DNA from: Cloacibacterium normanense
GTDB lineage: Bacteria > Bacteroidota > Bacteroidia > Flavobacteriales > Weeksellaceae
Length of the DNA stretch: 64,000 nt
Assembly: GCF_002943105.1 (NCBI RefSeq)
Contig: NZ_PTPZ01000007.1
Coordinates: forward strand, 79,935-143,934
Direction of reading: 5' to 3'
The notes beneath the pieces are model-generated. The model saw nothing but the letters and a program-made list of their open reading frames with translations, made no database searches and had not been told where the DNA came from. A program made the position numbers and the translations under genes. This document shows positions 32,756 through 43,009 of this stretch, piece after piece. Every line of letters starts with the position of its first letter. The stretch's first letter is position 1.

Positions 32756-33802
32756 TCAATCTGCGAGAATCCTAAGTATTTCTTTCCTCAAAACCTTACC
32801 GTTTTCCGCTCTTGGAAATTTCTCTAAAAATAAGATTTCTTTAGGAATATGAAACTTGCTTGGAAATTCTAAATTATAAATTTTAGATTTTGGATGTTCT
32901 TCATTTTTTCCTTCGATAACTAAAACGAGTTTTTCGCCTAAAGTTTCATCTGGTTTTCCAAGAAAAACTAAATCTCTATCAATATGTTTTTTAACCAAGC
33001 TTTCTAATTCTTCAGCAAAAATTTTTACTCCTCCAGAATTAATAACATTGTCAAATCTCCCTAAAAATTTGAATTGCTTTTTGTCACATTGAGTGGAATC
33101 GAAATGCATTAGTTCTACAATATCATTAGTTTGCAAAATTTCCGGATTGAGCTTTGGTGCAAAAATTCTCAAACAATTTCTTTCATCTACAGAAATCTCA
33201 ACATCATTTAAAATCGTAAAATAATTTTCCTGAACAGGAGAAATCTGCTTCAAAGCAATGTGAGAAAGCGTTTCGCTCATTCCGTAAGTCTCGTAAATTC
33301 TAGTGGGAGAATTGGAGAATTGAAGAGTAGTAAAGATTTCATTTTTCAACTTTTCTGAAACGGCTGCTCCTCCAATGATGAGATTTTTGATAAAATGAAT
33401 TTTATCTAAAGAATTTTGAACTTGCAAGGGTGTCATTGCGCAAAATTCCAAATTTTCAGAAATTTCAGGAGCGGAACTTGGCACAGAAATAATGACTTTC
33501 AGTTTTCTTTCAATAGCTCTCACCAACATCATTTTACCCGAAATATATTGAACTGGCAAACAAAGCAAAGCCGTATCTCCTTCTTTCAATCCTAAAAAAT
33601 CACAAGTCATTTTTGCCGAATTGAGCATTCTCTTTTTTTCGATTTCAAAGACTTTCGGAATTCCCGTAGAACCCGATGTTTGGACAGAAACTGTTTCAGA
33701 ATGAGAAAACCAATCTTCCAAAAAAGAAATCACCTTTTCCTCGAATTCATTCTCTGGAAAAAGTGATTCTATATTGATATTTTTAGAAAAATCTAAAATC
33801 AT
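32756..33802 (-). CDS. menE: O-succinylbenzoate-CoA ligase type AMP-binding enzyme
   Basis: This 348-aa acyl-CoA ligase has the AMP-binding motif VQTSGSTGIPK, ETYGMSETLSH (A5) and GRFDNVINSGGVKI (A8), and a C-terminal PRAENGKVLRKE with the catalytic Lys. It is short compared with typical ANL ligases, as MenE of Bacteroidota often is. It would activate o-succinylbenzoate in menaquinone synthesis. No other men gene is in the window. It lies 1 bp from the argS stop in the same direction, so the two are co-transcribed. Confidence 0.82.
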   Translation of the reverse strand: MILDFSKNINIESLFPENEFEEKVISFLEDWFSHSETVSVQTSGSTGIPKVFEIEKKRMLNSAKMTCDFLGLKEGDTALLCLPVQYISGKMMLVRAIERKLKVIISVPSSAPEISENLEFCAMTPLQVQNSLDKIHFIKNLIIGGAAVSEKLKNEIFTTLQFSNSPTRIYETYGMSETLSHIALKQISPVQENYFTILNDVEISVDERNCLRIFAPKLNPEILQTNDIVELMHFDSTQCDKKQFKFLGRFDNVINSGGVKIFAEELESLVKKHIDRDLVFLGKPDETLGEKLVLVIEGKNEEHPKSKIYNLEFPSKFHIPKEILFLEKFPRAENGKVLRKEILRILAD

Positions 33803-33803
33803 T

Positions 33804-35561
33804 TTACATTCTGTTTACCACATTAATCCCCAATAAATGTAAGGACTTTTTGATGGTTTTTGCTGTTAAATCTGAAATTTGGAGTTTGAATTGCTTTGCA
33901 TTTTCGTCTTCCAAAGTCATTACAGGATTGTTTTGGTAGAAAGAATTATACGTTTTCACCAAATCGTAAACGTAATTCGCAACTTGAGCCGGACTTAATG
34001 TTTCAGCTGCTTTTTCTACAACATCTTTAAAATTAGACAATTGCATAATTAATTCTTTCTCTGAAGCATTTGGTTGATAACTTCCAAAATCTGCTTCTAC
34101 AAAATTTGTTCTATTCAATAAAGACTGAATTCTAGCATACGTGTATTGAATAAAAGGCCCTGTATTTCCATTGAAATCAATACTTTCTGCAGGGTTGAAA
34201 AGCATTTTCTTTTTAGGATCTACTTTCAGCATAAAATATTTCAAAGCACCTAAACCTACAATTTCGTAAGATTTTTCTTTTTCTTCGCCAGACAAACCTT
34301 CTAGTTTTCCTAATTCTTCAGATTTTTCTTTGGCGGTAAGATACATTTCTTGCATTAAATCATCAGCATCAACCACTGTTCCTTCTCTGGATTTCATTTT
34401 TCCTTCTGGCAATTCTACCATTCCGTAAGAAAGGTGATAGAGTTGATTTGCCCAATCGAAACCTAACTTTTTCAGGATTAAAAACAATACTTGGAAGTGA
34501 TAATCTTGTTCGTTTCCAACGGTATAAATCAATTTTTGAATATCATTTTGCTTGAAACGTTCTACGGCAGTTCCTAAATCTTGTGTCATGTAAACCGAAG
34601 TTCCATCGCCACGAAGAACCAGTTTTTGGTCGAGACCATCTTCCGTTAAGTCTATCCAAACCGAATTGTCTTCTTTTTTGAAGAAAACACCTTTTGATAG
34701 ACCTTCTTCGATAATGTCTTTTCCTAAAAGGTAAGTATTGCTTTCGTATTGCACTTGATCGAAATCTACTCCTAATCTTTTATAGGTTTCATTGAAACCT
34801 GCATAAACCCAAGCGTTCATTTTCTCCCAAAGTTCACGAACTTCAGGTTTATTTTGTTCCCAATCTAAGAGCATTTTTTGAGCTTCTAAAATTATTGGCG
34901 CTTGTTTTTTTGCAGTTTCTTCGTCTAAACCTTGTTCCTTGAGTTCGGAAATTTGAGATTTATAGTTTTTATCGAATTCTACATAATAATTACCAACTAG
35001 TTTATCTCCTTTTAAGCCAGAGGTTTCGGGAGTTTCTCCGTTTCCGAATTTTTCCCAAGCGAGCATAGATTTGCAAATGTGGATTCCTCTATCGTTGATG
35101 ATTTGAGTTTTCACCACATTATAACCAGCTTCTTTTAGAATTTGAGCCACAGAAAAACCCAATAAATTATTTCTAATGTGTCCAAGGTGTAATGGTTTGT
35201 TGGTATTAGGAGAAGAATATTCTACCATTACCGTTTGGTTTTTATTTTCTTTAACCTCGAATTGAGCAACTATTTCTTTAAAATTTTGAATAAAAGCTTC
35301 ATTATTTACAGATAAATTCAAAAAACCTTTTACTACATTGTATGCTTCTACTACCTTTTGTTTTTTCAATTCTTCACCAAGTTCATTGCCCAAAACATCT
35401 GGGCTTTTCTTTGCCAGTTTCACCAAAGGAAAAATTACGACCGTAAAATCTCCTTCGAAATCTGTTTTGTTTTGTTGAACTTCTAAGGTAAGATTTTCAA
35501 TTTGATAATTGTTTTTTAGAATCTCAGAAATAGAGTTTTGTATATGCTGTTTAATATCCAT
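33804..35561 (-). CDS. argS: Arginyl-tRNA synthetase
   Basis: This 585-aa class I aminoacyl-tRNA synthetase has an N-terminal Add1 domain (residues 1-85), the HIGH-like signature SSPNTNKPLHLGHIRNN, KMKSREGTVVDADDL in the KMSKS place and a C-terminal DALR anticodon-binding domain. ArgS proteins often lack a strict KMSKS lysine, and this one has KMKSREG. It charges tRNA-Arg. The stop lies 1 bp before menE. The gene is preceded by the SusD terminator. Confidence 0.97.
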   Translation of the reverse strand: MDIKQHIQNSISEILKNNYQIENLTLEVQQNKTDFEGDFTVVIFPLVKLAKKSPDVLGNELGEELKKQKVVEAYNVVKGFLNLSVNNEAFIQNFKEIVAQFEVKENKNQTVMVEYSSPNTNKPLHLGHIRNNLLGFSVAQILKEAGYNVVKTQIINDRGIHICKSMLAWEKFGNGETPETSGLKGDKLVGNYYVEFDKNYKSQISELKEQGLDEETAKKQAPIILEAQKMLLDWEQNKPEVRELWEKMNAWVYAGFNETYKRLGVDFDQVQYESNTYLLGKDIIEEGLSKGVFFKKEDNSVWIDLTEDGLDQKLVLRGDGTSVYMTQDLGTAVERFKQNDIQKLIYTVGNEQDYHFQVLFLILKKLGFDWANQLYHLSYGMVELPEGKMKSREGTVVDADDLMQEMYLTAKEKSEELGKLEGLSGEEKEKSYEIVGLGALKYFMLKVDPKKKMLFNPAESIDFNGNTGPFIQYTYARIQSLLNRTNFVEADFGSYQPNASEKELIMQLSNFKDVVEKAAETLSPAQVANYVYDLVKTYNSFYQNNPVMTLEDENAKQFKLQISDLTAKTIKKSLHLLGINVVNRM

Positions 35562-35593
35562 TTTCTATATTTTATGCAAAGATAATAAATAAA

Positions 35594-35621
35594 AAAACCA
35601 CCCGAAAAATCGGATGGTTTT
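35594..35621 (-). terminator. Terminator of the SusC/SusD operon
   Basis: AAAACCACCCGA pairs with TCGGATGGTTTT with one mismatch. It lies 25 bp beyond the SusD stop, and a T run follows on the minus strand. Confidence 0.85.
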
Positions 35622-35645
35622 TATTGTATTATTGAAAATCAAATT

Positions 35646-37223
35646 TTATTGATCCCACCAAATTTTGGACTTATTACTGTCAGTCCCTGGATTTAATCCT
35701 GATAAAGCAGTTTTATAATTTGCACTATTAAAATTTTGCTCTTCCAAAGGATAAATCATTCTTCTAGGTATTACACCACCATTTAGAGCATTGGTCGCTG
35801 GAACTAAATTTGGATATCCGGTTCTTCTCCATTCTGACCATGAATCTAAACCATTATTAAATAGAGCTACCCATTTTTCTTCTCCAATTACTCTTAAAGC
35901 TCCAAAAGCAGTAATGTCAGCAACTCTTGCAGCAGCATAAGCATCTGCATAAACTGTTGGTTGAAGAGTAGTACCAGAAATATTAGGACCTCCCCATACA
36001 TTTGTATTTCTATCATAATTATCTGAATTCGTAATATAATGTTTGTCCAAGGTTTGATAATTTAAAACAATTCCTTGAGATAGCATTAATTCTACGTTTT
36101 CTGTTGTCCAACCTCTAGCTGCAGCTTCAGCTCTGTTTAAAAATGTATAACCTGCTGTCATCAAATTCATAGGAGAGTCTGCTCCTCTAAATTTCAAACT
36201 CTGAGAATTTGTTGCTGATGAAGGCGCAGAATAACCAGCTGCTGTTAGACCTTGAGAACTATAACCATAAGGAAGACCTGTAATACTCATAGAAAATGCA
36301 TTATTGTACATTTTTAATCTTGTGTCAGGTGTATGATTTGAAGTTCTGTTAAATGAAGTAGTTGTTCCTTTTAATGATTCAACTAATTCTCTCGATAGTC
36401 TATAGTCAGCTGCTCTAAAAGCATTTAATGGATTAGGCAACAAATTTGATGATGAAAAAGTAAACCAAGCCTCATCTGCAATAGTTTCGATAACTCCTGA
36501 AGAATTTGATAAAGCTGCTTTAAATTCTGTAGCAGCAATACCTGTTGCTGAAGGATATTTTTTTGACATCTGGAGAGCTACTTGTAATAAAACAGAATTT
36601 GCTAACTTCTTCCATTTACTTACATTTCCTCCATATATAATGTCCCCTTGAGGAGCTGTAGTTGAAGAGTTAAGAGCATCTCTACCATCTTTCAGGTCTT
36701 TTATTATCTGAGTATATACGGCTTGTTGAGAATCATACTTTGGCGTCTTAATTCCATTTTGTATTTGCATTGCTTCAGAAAAAGGTGCATCGCCAAATGC
36801 ATCTGTAACTCTTTTCATCACAATAGCTCTAAAAATCTTAGACACTCCAATCATATTTTGAGCACTTCCTTGAACTGCCATTGCTGGAGTAACAGTGCCT
36901 GAATAATCTTGAATGATTTTAGTTAATGAATTCATTTGATTAACATAGTATCTTGACCAAGCAGAAGCTGTTTCGCCATATAGTGATTCCGTGGTATAAA
37001 CATATTGTGATTGATATTGAACATATAATTGAGGATTCATTAAATATGCATTACCACCATTTTGAGCAAAATTCATCATTGCTCCTGACATTAAAGATTT
37101 ATAATCTGAAGAATAAATACCATTAACATCTTTATTATAGTTATCTCCAAAATTTTCGTCTGCACATGATAAAGCAAAAGAAAAAACAGTCAAAGATAAC
37201 AGTATTGATTTTATTTTTTTCAT
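35646..37223 (-). CDS. SusD/RagB-type outer-membrane lipoprotein
   Basis: This 525-aa protein has a lipoprotein signal (FSFALSC, Cys20). It belongs to the SusD-like group whose sequence ends with ...NFNSANYKTALSGLNPGTDSNKSKIWWDQ (seen in parts), helical with TPR-like repeats, and has the WKKLANSVLLQVALQMSKKYP segment typical of the family. It caps the SusC barrel encoded 11 bp upstream and binds ligand at the cell surface. No glycosidase or regulator is adjacent, so the nutrient (glycan, peptide or other) is unknown. Confidence 0.92.
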   Translation of the reverse strand: MKKIKSILLSLTVFSFALSCADENFGDNYNKDVNGIYSSDYKSLMSGAMMNFAQNGGNAYLMNPQLYVQYQSQYVYTTESLYGETASAWSRYYVNQMNSLTKIIQDYSGTVTPAMAVQGSAQNMIGVSKIFRAIVMKRVTDAFGDAPFSEAMQIQNGIKTPKYDSQQAVYTQIIKDLKDGRDALNSSTTAPQGDIIYGGNVSKWKKLANSVLLQVALQMSKKYPSATGIAATEFKAALSNSSGVIETIADEAWFTFSSSNLLPNPLNAFRAADYRLSRELVESLKGTTTSFNRTSNHTPDTRLKMYNNAFSMSITGLPYGYSSQGLTAAGYSAPSSATNSQSLKFRGADSPMNLMTAGYTFLNRAEAAARGWTTENVELMLSQGIVLNYQTLDKHYITNSDNYDRNTNVWGGPNISGTTLQPTVYADAYAAARVADITAFGALRVIGEEKWVALFNNGLDSWSEWRRTGYPNLVPATNALNGGVIPRRMIYPLEEQNFNSANYKTALSGLNPGTDSNKSKIWWDQ

Positions 37224-37234
37224 AATAGTTTCTT

Positions 37235-40200
37235 TTAGAAATTAAGTTTTACATTAACACCAAATCCTCTAGTACTTGGCAATTGTCCATCTTCCCCATA
37301 AGCTTGTGACATTTCAGATGGATCAAATTTGTGATGATTATCTTTTGCAACCCAAATTAACCAAGGATTTCTTGCAACAAGTCCCACTGATATGCCTTGG
37401 AATTTAGAACCTATTAATGATTTTGGTAAAGAATAACTTACAGCCATTTCTCTCAATTTAATATAACTTGCATCATGAACATATTCCTCTGCAAGTCTGT
37501 TTCCATGGAATTGAGTAAAATATGTATATGCATCTACATAAGTATCAATAGCAGCACCTGCTTCGCTTACTCCCTTCACATGTACACCACCGCCTGTACT
37601 CACATCATCTCTTACATTAAATCCTTTATCATTAATTGCCGCTGTCGCTTCTAATAAACCTCCGGAATTACCCCATTGTTCTGAAAGAGAGAAAAACTTT
37701 CCTCCTTTTTGAAAGTCAATTGCAGCACTTAATGTTACCCCTTTATAACTTAAAGTATTGTAAAAACCTCCTGTAAACTTAGGTAATACAGAACCAAAAT
37801 ATTTATTTTGTTCTACAGCATAAGTTCCATTAGCATTTAATATCTTATTACCATTAGCATCTAATTTGAACCCATTTCCTACTAATTGTCCCCACTCCAT
37901 TCCTTCTTTTTGAATTACTGAAACATATCCAAAAGCAGGTGCAAATCCATAATTAATTGCATCTAATCCTTCGGCAACACGTTCAACTGTTGACTTATTT
38001 CTTGCAAAATTAAATGAAGTAGTCCAATTAATACCATCAGCATTTTTTAATACATCTCCAGAAAGCGATAATTCAACCCCCTTTCTGACTGCATCCGCAG
38101 AATTAATAAATGTATCAAGCATTCCACTTGAAGAAGGTACTGTTACAGGAATTGGCTCATCATTTCTTTTTTCATTATAATAGGTTGCAGAAAGTGAAAC
38201 TCTATTTTTTAAGAATTTTAAATCGGCTCCTAATTCAAAATTTTGATTAATTGCTGGTTTTAGATTTGGATCAACATATCTTGTAGGCTGTAAAGCAATA
38301 ATATATGATTTTGTACCAGATTTAAATGGTTGACTATTATATCTGAATTCTGGATTTAGGGCTGTTGCACTGATATCTGCTGCGATTTGCGCAATACCAG
38401 CTCTTACCTTAAAGAAAGTTAATAAGTCATTCTTCTCTATAAGGTTATGCAAAAGTACACTACCTCCTAGTGAAAATGTAATAAATGAATTATTATTATT
38501 AAAATACGCAGAATTTATATCATTTCTTAATGAACCATCAACATATATAAAATCATTATAACCTAATGAAAATGTTCCAAACAATGATTTTGTTGTCTTT
38601 TTATAACTATATGGATTAGAAGTAGGAGCAATATCAGCATTTTTAAAGTCCCATACATCTGGAATAATTAGTTGCCCTAATTTACCAAACACATCCATTT
38701 GAGCAGAACTGCCTGACCAATTAAAATTAGTAATTATCCCTCCTACAAATGCATTTAAATCAAATTTCCCAAATTTATTTTGATAGTTTGCTCTAATCTC
38801 ATAATTATCTTCAACTCTTTTACTGTCACTATAACCAAATCCATTTAGGAAATCCATGTAACCTCCTTGTGTACCAGATGCACTTTTAGTAAGTGAGTAT
38901 GGCATAAAATATTTAAAACTATTACCATCATCTCTTCTAGAAAAAGTACCTCTAATAGATAAATTTTTATTTATCTTGTAATTTGGAGATACCGAAAACA
39001 TTAAGTTATCCCTAAGAGTATAATTTTCATATCTTTCCATGTAAGTATAAGGGTTAAACCAGAAAGCAGGCTTTTCATAAATTCCACTTCCCCAATTATC
39101 AGGACCCCACCAGTTCCACGAAGCATGATATCCATTAGGAGTTTCTAAATCTTTTAATTCTTTCATTTTTTTGATATCCAAATCTCTACCAAACCATTGA
39201 TTAAATGATCCTGAAGTTTGGTTAGAATAGCCATCATCAAACTCTCCTCTAACTTTTCCGCTTAAATAATTAAATACAAAATCAACATTGAAATTATCTG
39301 TAAATTTATAGTTTGAATTCATATTAAGATAATTTCTTTTCAAAAATGTATATGGAGTAATACCTTTTTGATCTAAATTTGTGAATGATAGTCTAGCTGT
39401 ATAATTATCATTACCTCCAGATAATGAAATAGTATTTTTCAAACTAACTGCATTTTCGTAGAAATCTTTCACATTATTTGGCTGAGCAACATATTTTGCT
39501 GTTTTACCATAATATGGGCTATCTTTCCACCAAGAATACCATGGCACATAATCTTGACCATCAAATTTTGCACCCCAAGATTCATCCGCTAAATTGTTAT
39601 CTCCAGCTTTATATCTCATACCATCAAAAACGGACCATTCAGCAGGATGAGAAGATGGATCGAATACAAAGGTTTGCAATGAATTATCTCCATCATAACC
39701 TTGACCATATACATTCTGATACTTCATTGTTCTAGCAACCTTATCAACCGTTATGGTAGAATTCAATTCTACATTCAATCTGTTCTTAACTCCCTTTTTC
39801 AAAGTCATTAAGACTACCCCATATTGAGCTCTTTGTCCATAAAGCGCAGTAGCATTTGGTCCTTTAAGAACGTTCACAGATTCAACATTATCCATGTCAA
39901 TAGTATTAGGGTCAACCACTACCCCATCGAGAACATAGATTGGGTCATCATCACTTAATAAACTCACGGCTCCTCTCAATCTAAGCTTACCTGTATCACC
40001 AAGCTTGGATCCTGCTTGCGCATTCAATTGTACACCCGCAACTTTACCCGCAATAGCCCCTTTAACATCTACATTCTGTGTTAAGTTCAAGTCTTTTGAC
40101 TTAACTGTTTGATTTGCATAAGAAAGTGACTTTTCGTCTCTTTTAATACCCAAGGCTGTAACTACTACCCCTTCGATATCCTTAGTTTTTACTGTATCTG

Positions 40201-40279
40201 TTTTTGCTTTTTGTGCATAAGTAACACTAAATGAAGCAGAAAGGACAACAGCTAAAACGCTTTTTGTTAGTTTCTTCAT
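37235..40279 (-). CDS. SusC/RagA-type TonB-dependent transporter
   Basis: This 1014-aa outer-membrane transporter has a signal peptide (SFSVTYAQ) and then directly the TonB-box-like and plug region (IEGVVVTALGIKRDEKSLSYA; VLDGVVVDPNTIDMDNVESVNVLKGPNATALYGQRAQYGVV in parts). A 22-strand barrel follows, ending KLNF. It lacks the N-terminal carboxypeptidase-regulatory domain of many SusC proteins, with the plug starting soon after the signal. It imports ligand captured by the SusD partner, using TonB energy. It is first in the two-gene operon; the barrel sequence is complete. Confidence 0.95.
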   Translation of the reverse strand: MKKLTKSVLAVVLSASFSVTYAQKAKTDTVKTKDIEGVVVTALGIKRDEKSLSYANQTVKSKDLNLTQNVDVKGAIAGKVAGVQLNAQAGSKLGDTGKLRLRGAVSLLSDDDPIYVLDGVVVDPNTIDMDNVESVNVLKGPNATALYGQRAQYGVVLMTLKKGVKNRLNVELNSTITVDKVARTMKYQNVYGQGYDGDNSLQTFVFDPSSHPAEWSVFDGMRYKAGDNNLADESWGAKFDGQDYVPWYSWWKDSPYYGKTAKYVAQPNNVKDFYENAVSLKNTISLSGGNDNYTARLSFTNLDQKGITPYTFLKRNYLNMNSNYKFTDNFNVDFVFNYLSGKVRGEFDDGYSNQTSGSFNQWFGRDLDIKKMKELKDLETPNGYHASWNWWGPDNWGSGIYEKPAFWFNPYTYMERYENYTLRDNLMFSVSPNYKINKNLSIRGTFSRRDDGNSFKYFMPYSLTKSASGTQGGYMDFLNGFGYSDSKRVEDNYEIRANYQNKFGKFDLNAFVGGIITNFNWSGSSAQMDVFGKLGQLIIPDVWDFKNADIAPTSNPYSYKKTTKSLFGTFSLGYNDFIYVDGSLRNDINSAYFNNNNSFITFSLGGSVLLHNLIEKNDLLTFFKVRAGIAQIAADISATALNPEFRYNSQPFKSGTKSYIIALQPTRYVDPNLKPAINQNFELGADLKFLKNRVSLSATYYNEKRNDEPIPVTVPSSSGMLDTFINSADAVRKGVELSLSGDVLKNADGINWTTSFNFARNKSTVERVAEGLDAINYGFAPAFGYVSVIQKEGMEWGQLVGNGFKLDANGNKILNANGTYAVEQNKYFGSVLPKFTGGFYNTLSYKGVTLSAAIDFQKGGKFFSLSEQWGNSGGLLEATAAINDKGFNVRDDVSTGGGVHVKGVSEAGAAIDTYVDAYTYFTQFHGNRLAEEYVHDASYIKLREMAVSYSLPKSLIGSKFQGISVGLVARNPWLIWVAKDNHHKFDPSEMSQAYGEDGQLPSTRGFGVNVKLNF

Positions 40280-40365
40280 ATCAAATTAAATTTTTCATTG
40301 ATACAAAAATGCAAAACATTATTAACATATCCAAACTTTTTGTTAAAAAAACCTTAAATAATTAT

Positions 40366-40373
40366 TAACTTTG
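40366..40373 (+). promoter_or_regulatory. -7 box upstream of rnhB
   Basis: TAACTTTG fits TAnnTTTG, 41 bp before the rnhB ATG. The nearest TTG (40340-40342) is 23 bp away, a little long. Confidence 0.45.
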
Positions 40374-40413
40374 CAATGTTTTCAATACTAAGGCTGGTTT
40401 TTCGTTAAAATTT

Positions 40414-40998
40414 ATGGAATTGATAAAAAAATGGTCTGAAAATTACATCGAGGCAGGGTGCGATGAAGTAGGAAGAGGGTGTTTATGTGGTCCTGTAGTC
40501 GCTGCTGCAGTGATTTTAGACGATAATTTCGAGCAAAATTTAGTTAATGACTCTAAAAAACTAAATTTTAAAACACGTTTAGAGCTAGATGATTACATTA
40601 AAAATAATGTAAAAGATTATGCTATTGCAGAACTTTCACCAACTTTTATAGACCAGCATAATATTCTCAACGCAAGCATACATGCCATGCATAATGCTCT
40701 TGATAAACTTACAATAATGCCTGAATTAATTTTAGTAGATGGCAATAAATTCCACCCCTATAATTTCATTCCACATCAATGTATAGTAAAAGGAGATTCT
40801 AAAGTATTATCAATTGCTGCGGCTTCTATTCTTGCAAAAAATTACAGAGACCAACTCATGATTCAGTTGCATGAAGAGTTTCCCGAATACGGTTGGAATA
40901 AAAATATGGGATACGCCACTAAAGTTCACATAGAAGCTTTGAAGAAATTTGGCCCCACCAAATATCATAGACAATCTTTTAGATTAAACTATGATTAA
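40414..40998 (+). CDS. rnhB: Ribonuclease HII
   Basis: This 194-aa enzyme removes the RNA strand from RNA-DNA hybrids and single ribonucleotides. GCDEVGRGCLCGPVVAAAV supplies the Asp-Glu pair, LILVDGNKF the third acidic residue and SIAAASILAKNYRD the fourth. The DSKKLNFKTRLEL and KYHRQSFR segments complete the family pattern. Length is normal. It is divergent from the SusC gene and convergent with yidC, with a shared terminator. Confidence 0.96.
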   Translation: MELIKKWSENYIEAGCDEVGRGCLCGPVVAAAVILDDNFEQNLVNDSKKLNFKTRLELDDYIKNNVKDYAIAELSPTFIDQHNILNASIHAMHNALDKLTIMPELILVDGNKFHPYNFIPHQCIVKGDSKVLSIAAASILAKNYRDQLMIQLHEEFPEYGWNKNMGYATKVHIEALKKFGPTKYHRQSFRLNYD

Positions 40999-41008
40999 AT
41001 ACAATAAA

Positions 41009-41038
41009 AAAAGTCGGTTAAAAAATTAACCGACTTTT
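41009..41038. terminator. Bidirectional terminator of rnhB and yidC
   Basis: AAAAGTCGGTTAA (41009-41021) pairs with TTAACCGACTTTT (41026-41038), with T runs on both strands between the converging genes. Confidence 0.92.
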
Positions 41039-41056
41039 ATTTATTTTTAAACTGAA

Positions 41057-42862
41057 TTATTTCTTATTCATTTTTTTGCGTTGCTCTTCTTGCATTTTTT
41101 GTTGCTCTTGAGCTTTTTCCATCATTTCACGCATACGTTTCTGGAATTTACCTTCTGGTTTTGGTGCTTTAGATTTATTTTGTTGAATCTGAGCATGAAT
41201 TTTCTTTTCATCTAAAATCCAATATTTAATCGCAAGGATAATTAATATATTTAAAGCATTCGAAACAAAATAATACCAAGAAAGTCCAGAAGAAGACGTG
41301 TTCAAGAAGAAGAAGAATGTAATTGGGAAAATATACATTATAATTCTCATATCTGGCATTCCTTCTTGCTGTGGTTGTTGCATTTGCCCAGAAGTCATAA
41401 TGGTATAAATCAAAACTACGATGGTACATGCTACCGCAAAAATACTGATATGCTCTCCGATTAATGGAATATGGAATGGCAATTTAATTAAATCATCATA
41501 AGCGGTAAGGTCATTGGCAAACCAGAATCCTTTTCCTCTCAAGTCAATCATATTCGGGAAGAAACGGAAAAGTGCATAGAAAATAGGAATCTGAACCAGC
41601 GCTGGTAAACAGCCGGCCATCTGATTAATTCCAGCTTTTCTGTAAATTTCCATTGTCGCTTGTTGACGCTTCATTGCGTTTTCTTGACCTTTAAATTTCT
41701 CTGTAACTTCTTCTATTTCTGGTTTTACCACTTTCATCATCGCACTTAATTTGTGCTGCTTAAACATTACTGGAGACAAGATAAGTTTAGTGGCAATAGT
41801 CATTAAGAAAATTACCCAACCTGCTGCAATTCCCCAATCAGATAACCAGTTATAAACTGGCACAAAGAAAATTCTATTCAAAGTTCCTATGAAACTCCAA
41901 CCTAAAGGTAATATTGTGTCAAATTCTTTTCCTTCAAAAGTTTTAAGCAATGGCAAATCAAGTGGTAAGAAATACCATTTGAAATTTTGATTCAATTCAT
42001 TTCCTGCCAATTTTACTTGACCATCAAAATTGAACTTTTTCAAAAATTGTCCTTTTTCTATGGTTTCTTGAGTTCCCTTAGCGTGTGTAAATCCATTGCT
42101 AGACTCTATAATAGAAGTAAAAAACTGTTGTTTTACTGCTAACCAATTTAGGGTTTCTTCTGGCTCTTCAAATCCATTGGTATCATAATCGGTAGAACCA
42201 TAATTATCAAAAGCATAATTAAATTCTGAATGGGTTTGCTCTTGCGAACGCCCTTTTTCCATTCCTCTTACAGTGTAATTCCAGTGGAAATCTGCTTTTT
42301 CATCTGTAACAATAGAAGATAAACCTTGAGTTTTAACATTAAAATCTAAAGTATAATTATCTAAAAGTTGATACACGTACTGAATTGTAGCGCCAGAAAC
42401 TTGAGCAGTCATAGTAACTGTGTTATCTTTTACGCTAGGTACAAAAACTAAATCTTTTGTATTAAAAGTCTTTCCTGTTTTGTCTTTAAACTGAAATCCG
42501 TAACTAGAATTATTTTTTTCTATTAAATAAAGTGGCAAATCATGCTTATCGGTTTTAGCATTATAAGCTTTGTATTGATTAATTTCTACAGACGAAAGTT
42601 GACCTCCCAAACTTGCAAATTCTAAAGTAAGTTCTTTATTTCTTACCGTAACATTTTTTATTGCTGCTGCATTTACTGTAGCATTAATATTGTTAGCAAT
42701 AGTTTTAGAAGCTACTTTTTGCTCCGTTTTTGCTTTAGCATCTGCTACTTTTTTTTCGTCTGATTGTTTGTTTTGAAAATAAAACATGAAAGCCATCAAA
42801 ATGGCAGAAAAAATCACAAAACTAATCAGTTGATTTTTATCTAATCCGTTATTCTTTTGCAT
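41057..42862 (-). CDS. yidC: Membrane protein insertase YidC
   Basis: This 601-aa protein is a full-length Gram-negative YidC: an N-terminal membrane helix (LISFVIFSAILMAFMFYFQ), a large periplasmic beta domain (60-340), and five C-terminal helices with the insertase core (WVIFLMTIATKLILSPVMFKQH, MAGCLPALVQIPIFYALFRFFPN, then two helices) and a lysine-rich cytoplasmic tail. It inserts membrane proteins alone or with SecYEG. pyrG lies directly upstream in the same direction (147 bp gap), an order I recall as conserved in the group. Confidence 0.97.
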   Translation of the reverse strand: MQKNNGLDKNQLISFVIFSAILMAFMFYFQNKQSDEKKVADAKAKTEQKVASKTIANNINATVNAAAIKNVTVRNKELTLEFASLGGQLSSVEINQYKAYNAKTDKHDLPLYLIEKNNSSYGFQFKDKTGKTFNTKDLVFVPSVKDNTVTMTAQVSGATIQYVYQLLDNYTLDFNVKTQGLSSIVTDEKADFHWNYTVRGMEKGRSQEQTHSEFNYAFDNYGSTDYDTNGFEEPEETLNWLAVKQQFFTSIIESSNGFTHAKGTQETIEKGQFLKKFNFDGQVKLAGNELNQNFKWYFLPLDLPLLKTFEGKEFDTILPLGWSFIGTLNRIFFVPVYNWLSDWGIAAGWVIFLMTIATKLILSPVMFKQHKLSAMMKVVKPEIEEVTEKFKGQENAMKRQQATMEIYRKAGINQMAGCLPALVQIPIFYALFRFFPNMIDLRGKGFWFANDLTAYDDLIKLPFHIPLIGEHISIFAVACTIVVLIYTIMTSGQMQQPQQEGMPDMRIIMYIFPITFFFFLNTSSSGLSWYYFVSNALNILIILAIKYWILDEKKIHAQIQQNKSKAPKPEGKFQKRMREMMEKAQEQQKMQEEQRKKMNKK

Positions 42863-42981
42863 TACTTTAATTTAAGATTTGAAATTTAAGATTTGAGATT
42901 TAATTTTCTCAAATAGCATTCCTTATTAATTTGGGTGACAAAAATATGAATTTTTTGTCAGATTGTCATTTCTAAAAAATT

Positions 42982-43004
42982 AAACTCTCAAAAAATGAGA
43001 GTTT
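42982..43004 (-). terminator. Terminator of pyrG
   Basis: AAACTCTCA (42982-42990) pairs with TGAGAGTTT (42996-43004) just beyond the pyrG stop, with a T run on the minus strand. It separates pyrG from yidC. Confidence 0.75.
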
Positions 43005-43009
43005 AAGAT

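Noticed and set aside
35646..40279. Polysaccharide utilization locus
   Set aside because: Only SusC and SusD are present; no glycosidase, sulfatase or sensor regulator is next to them, so a glycan role is not supported.
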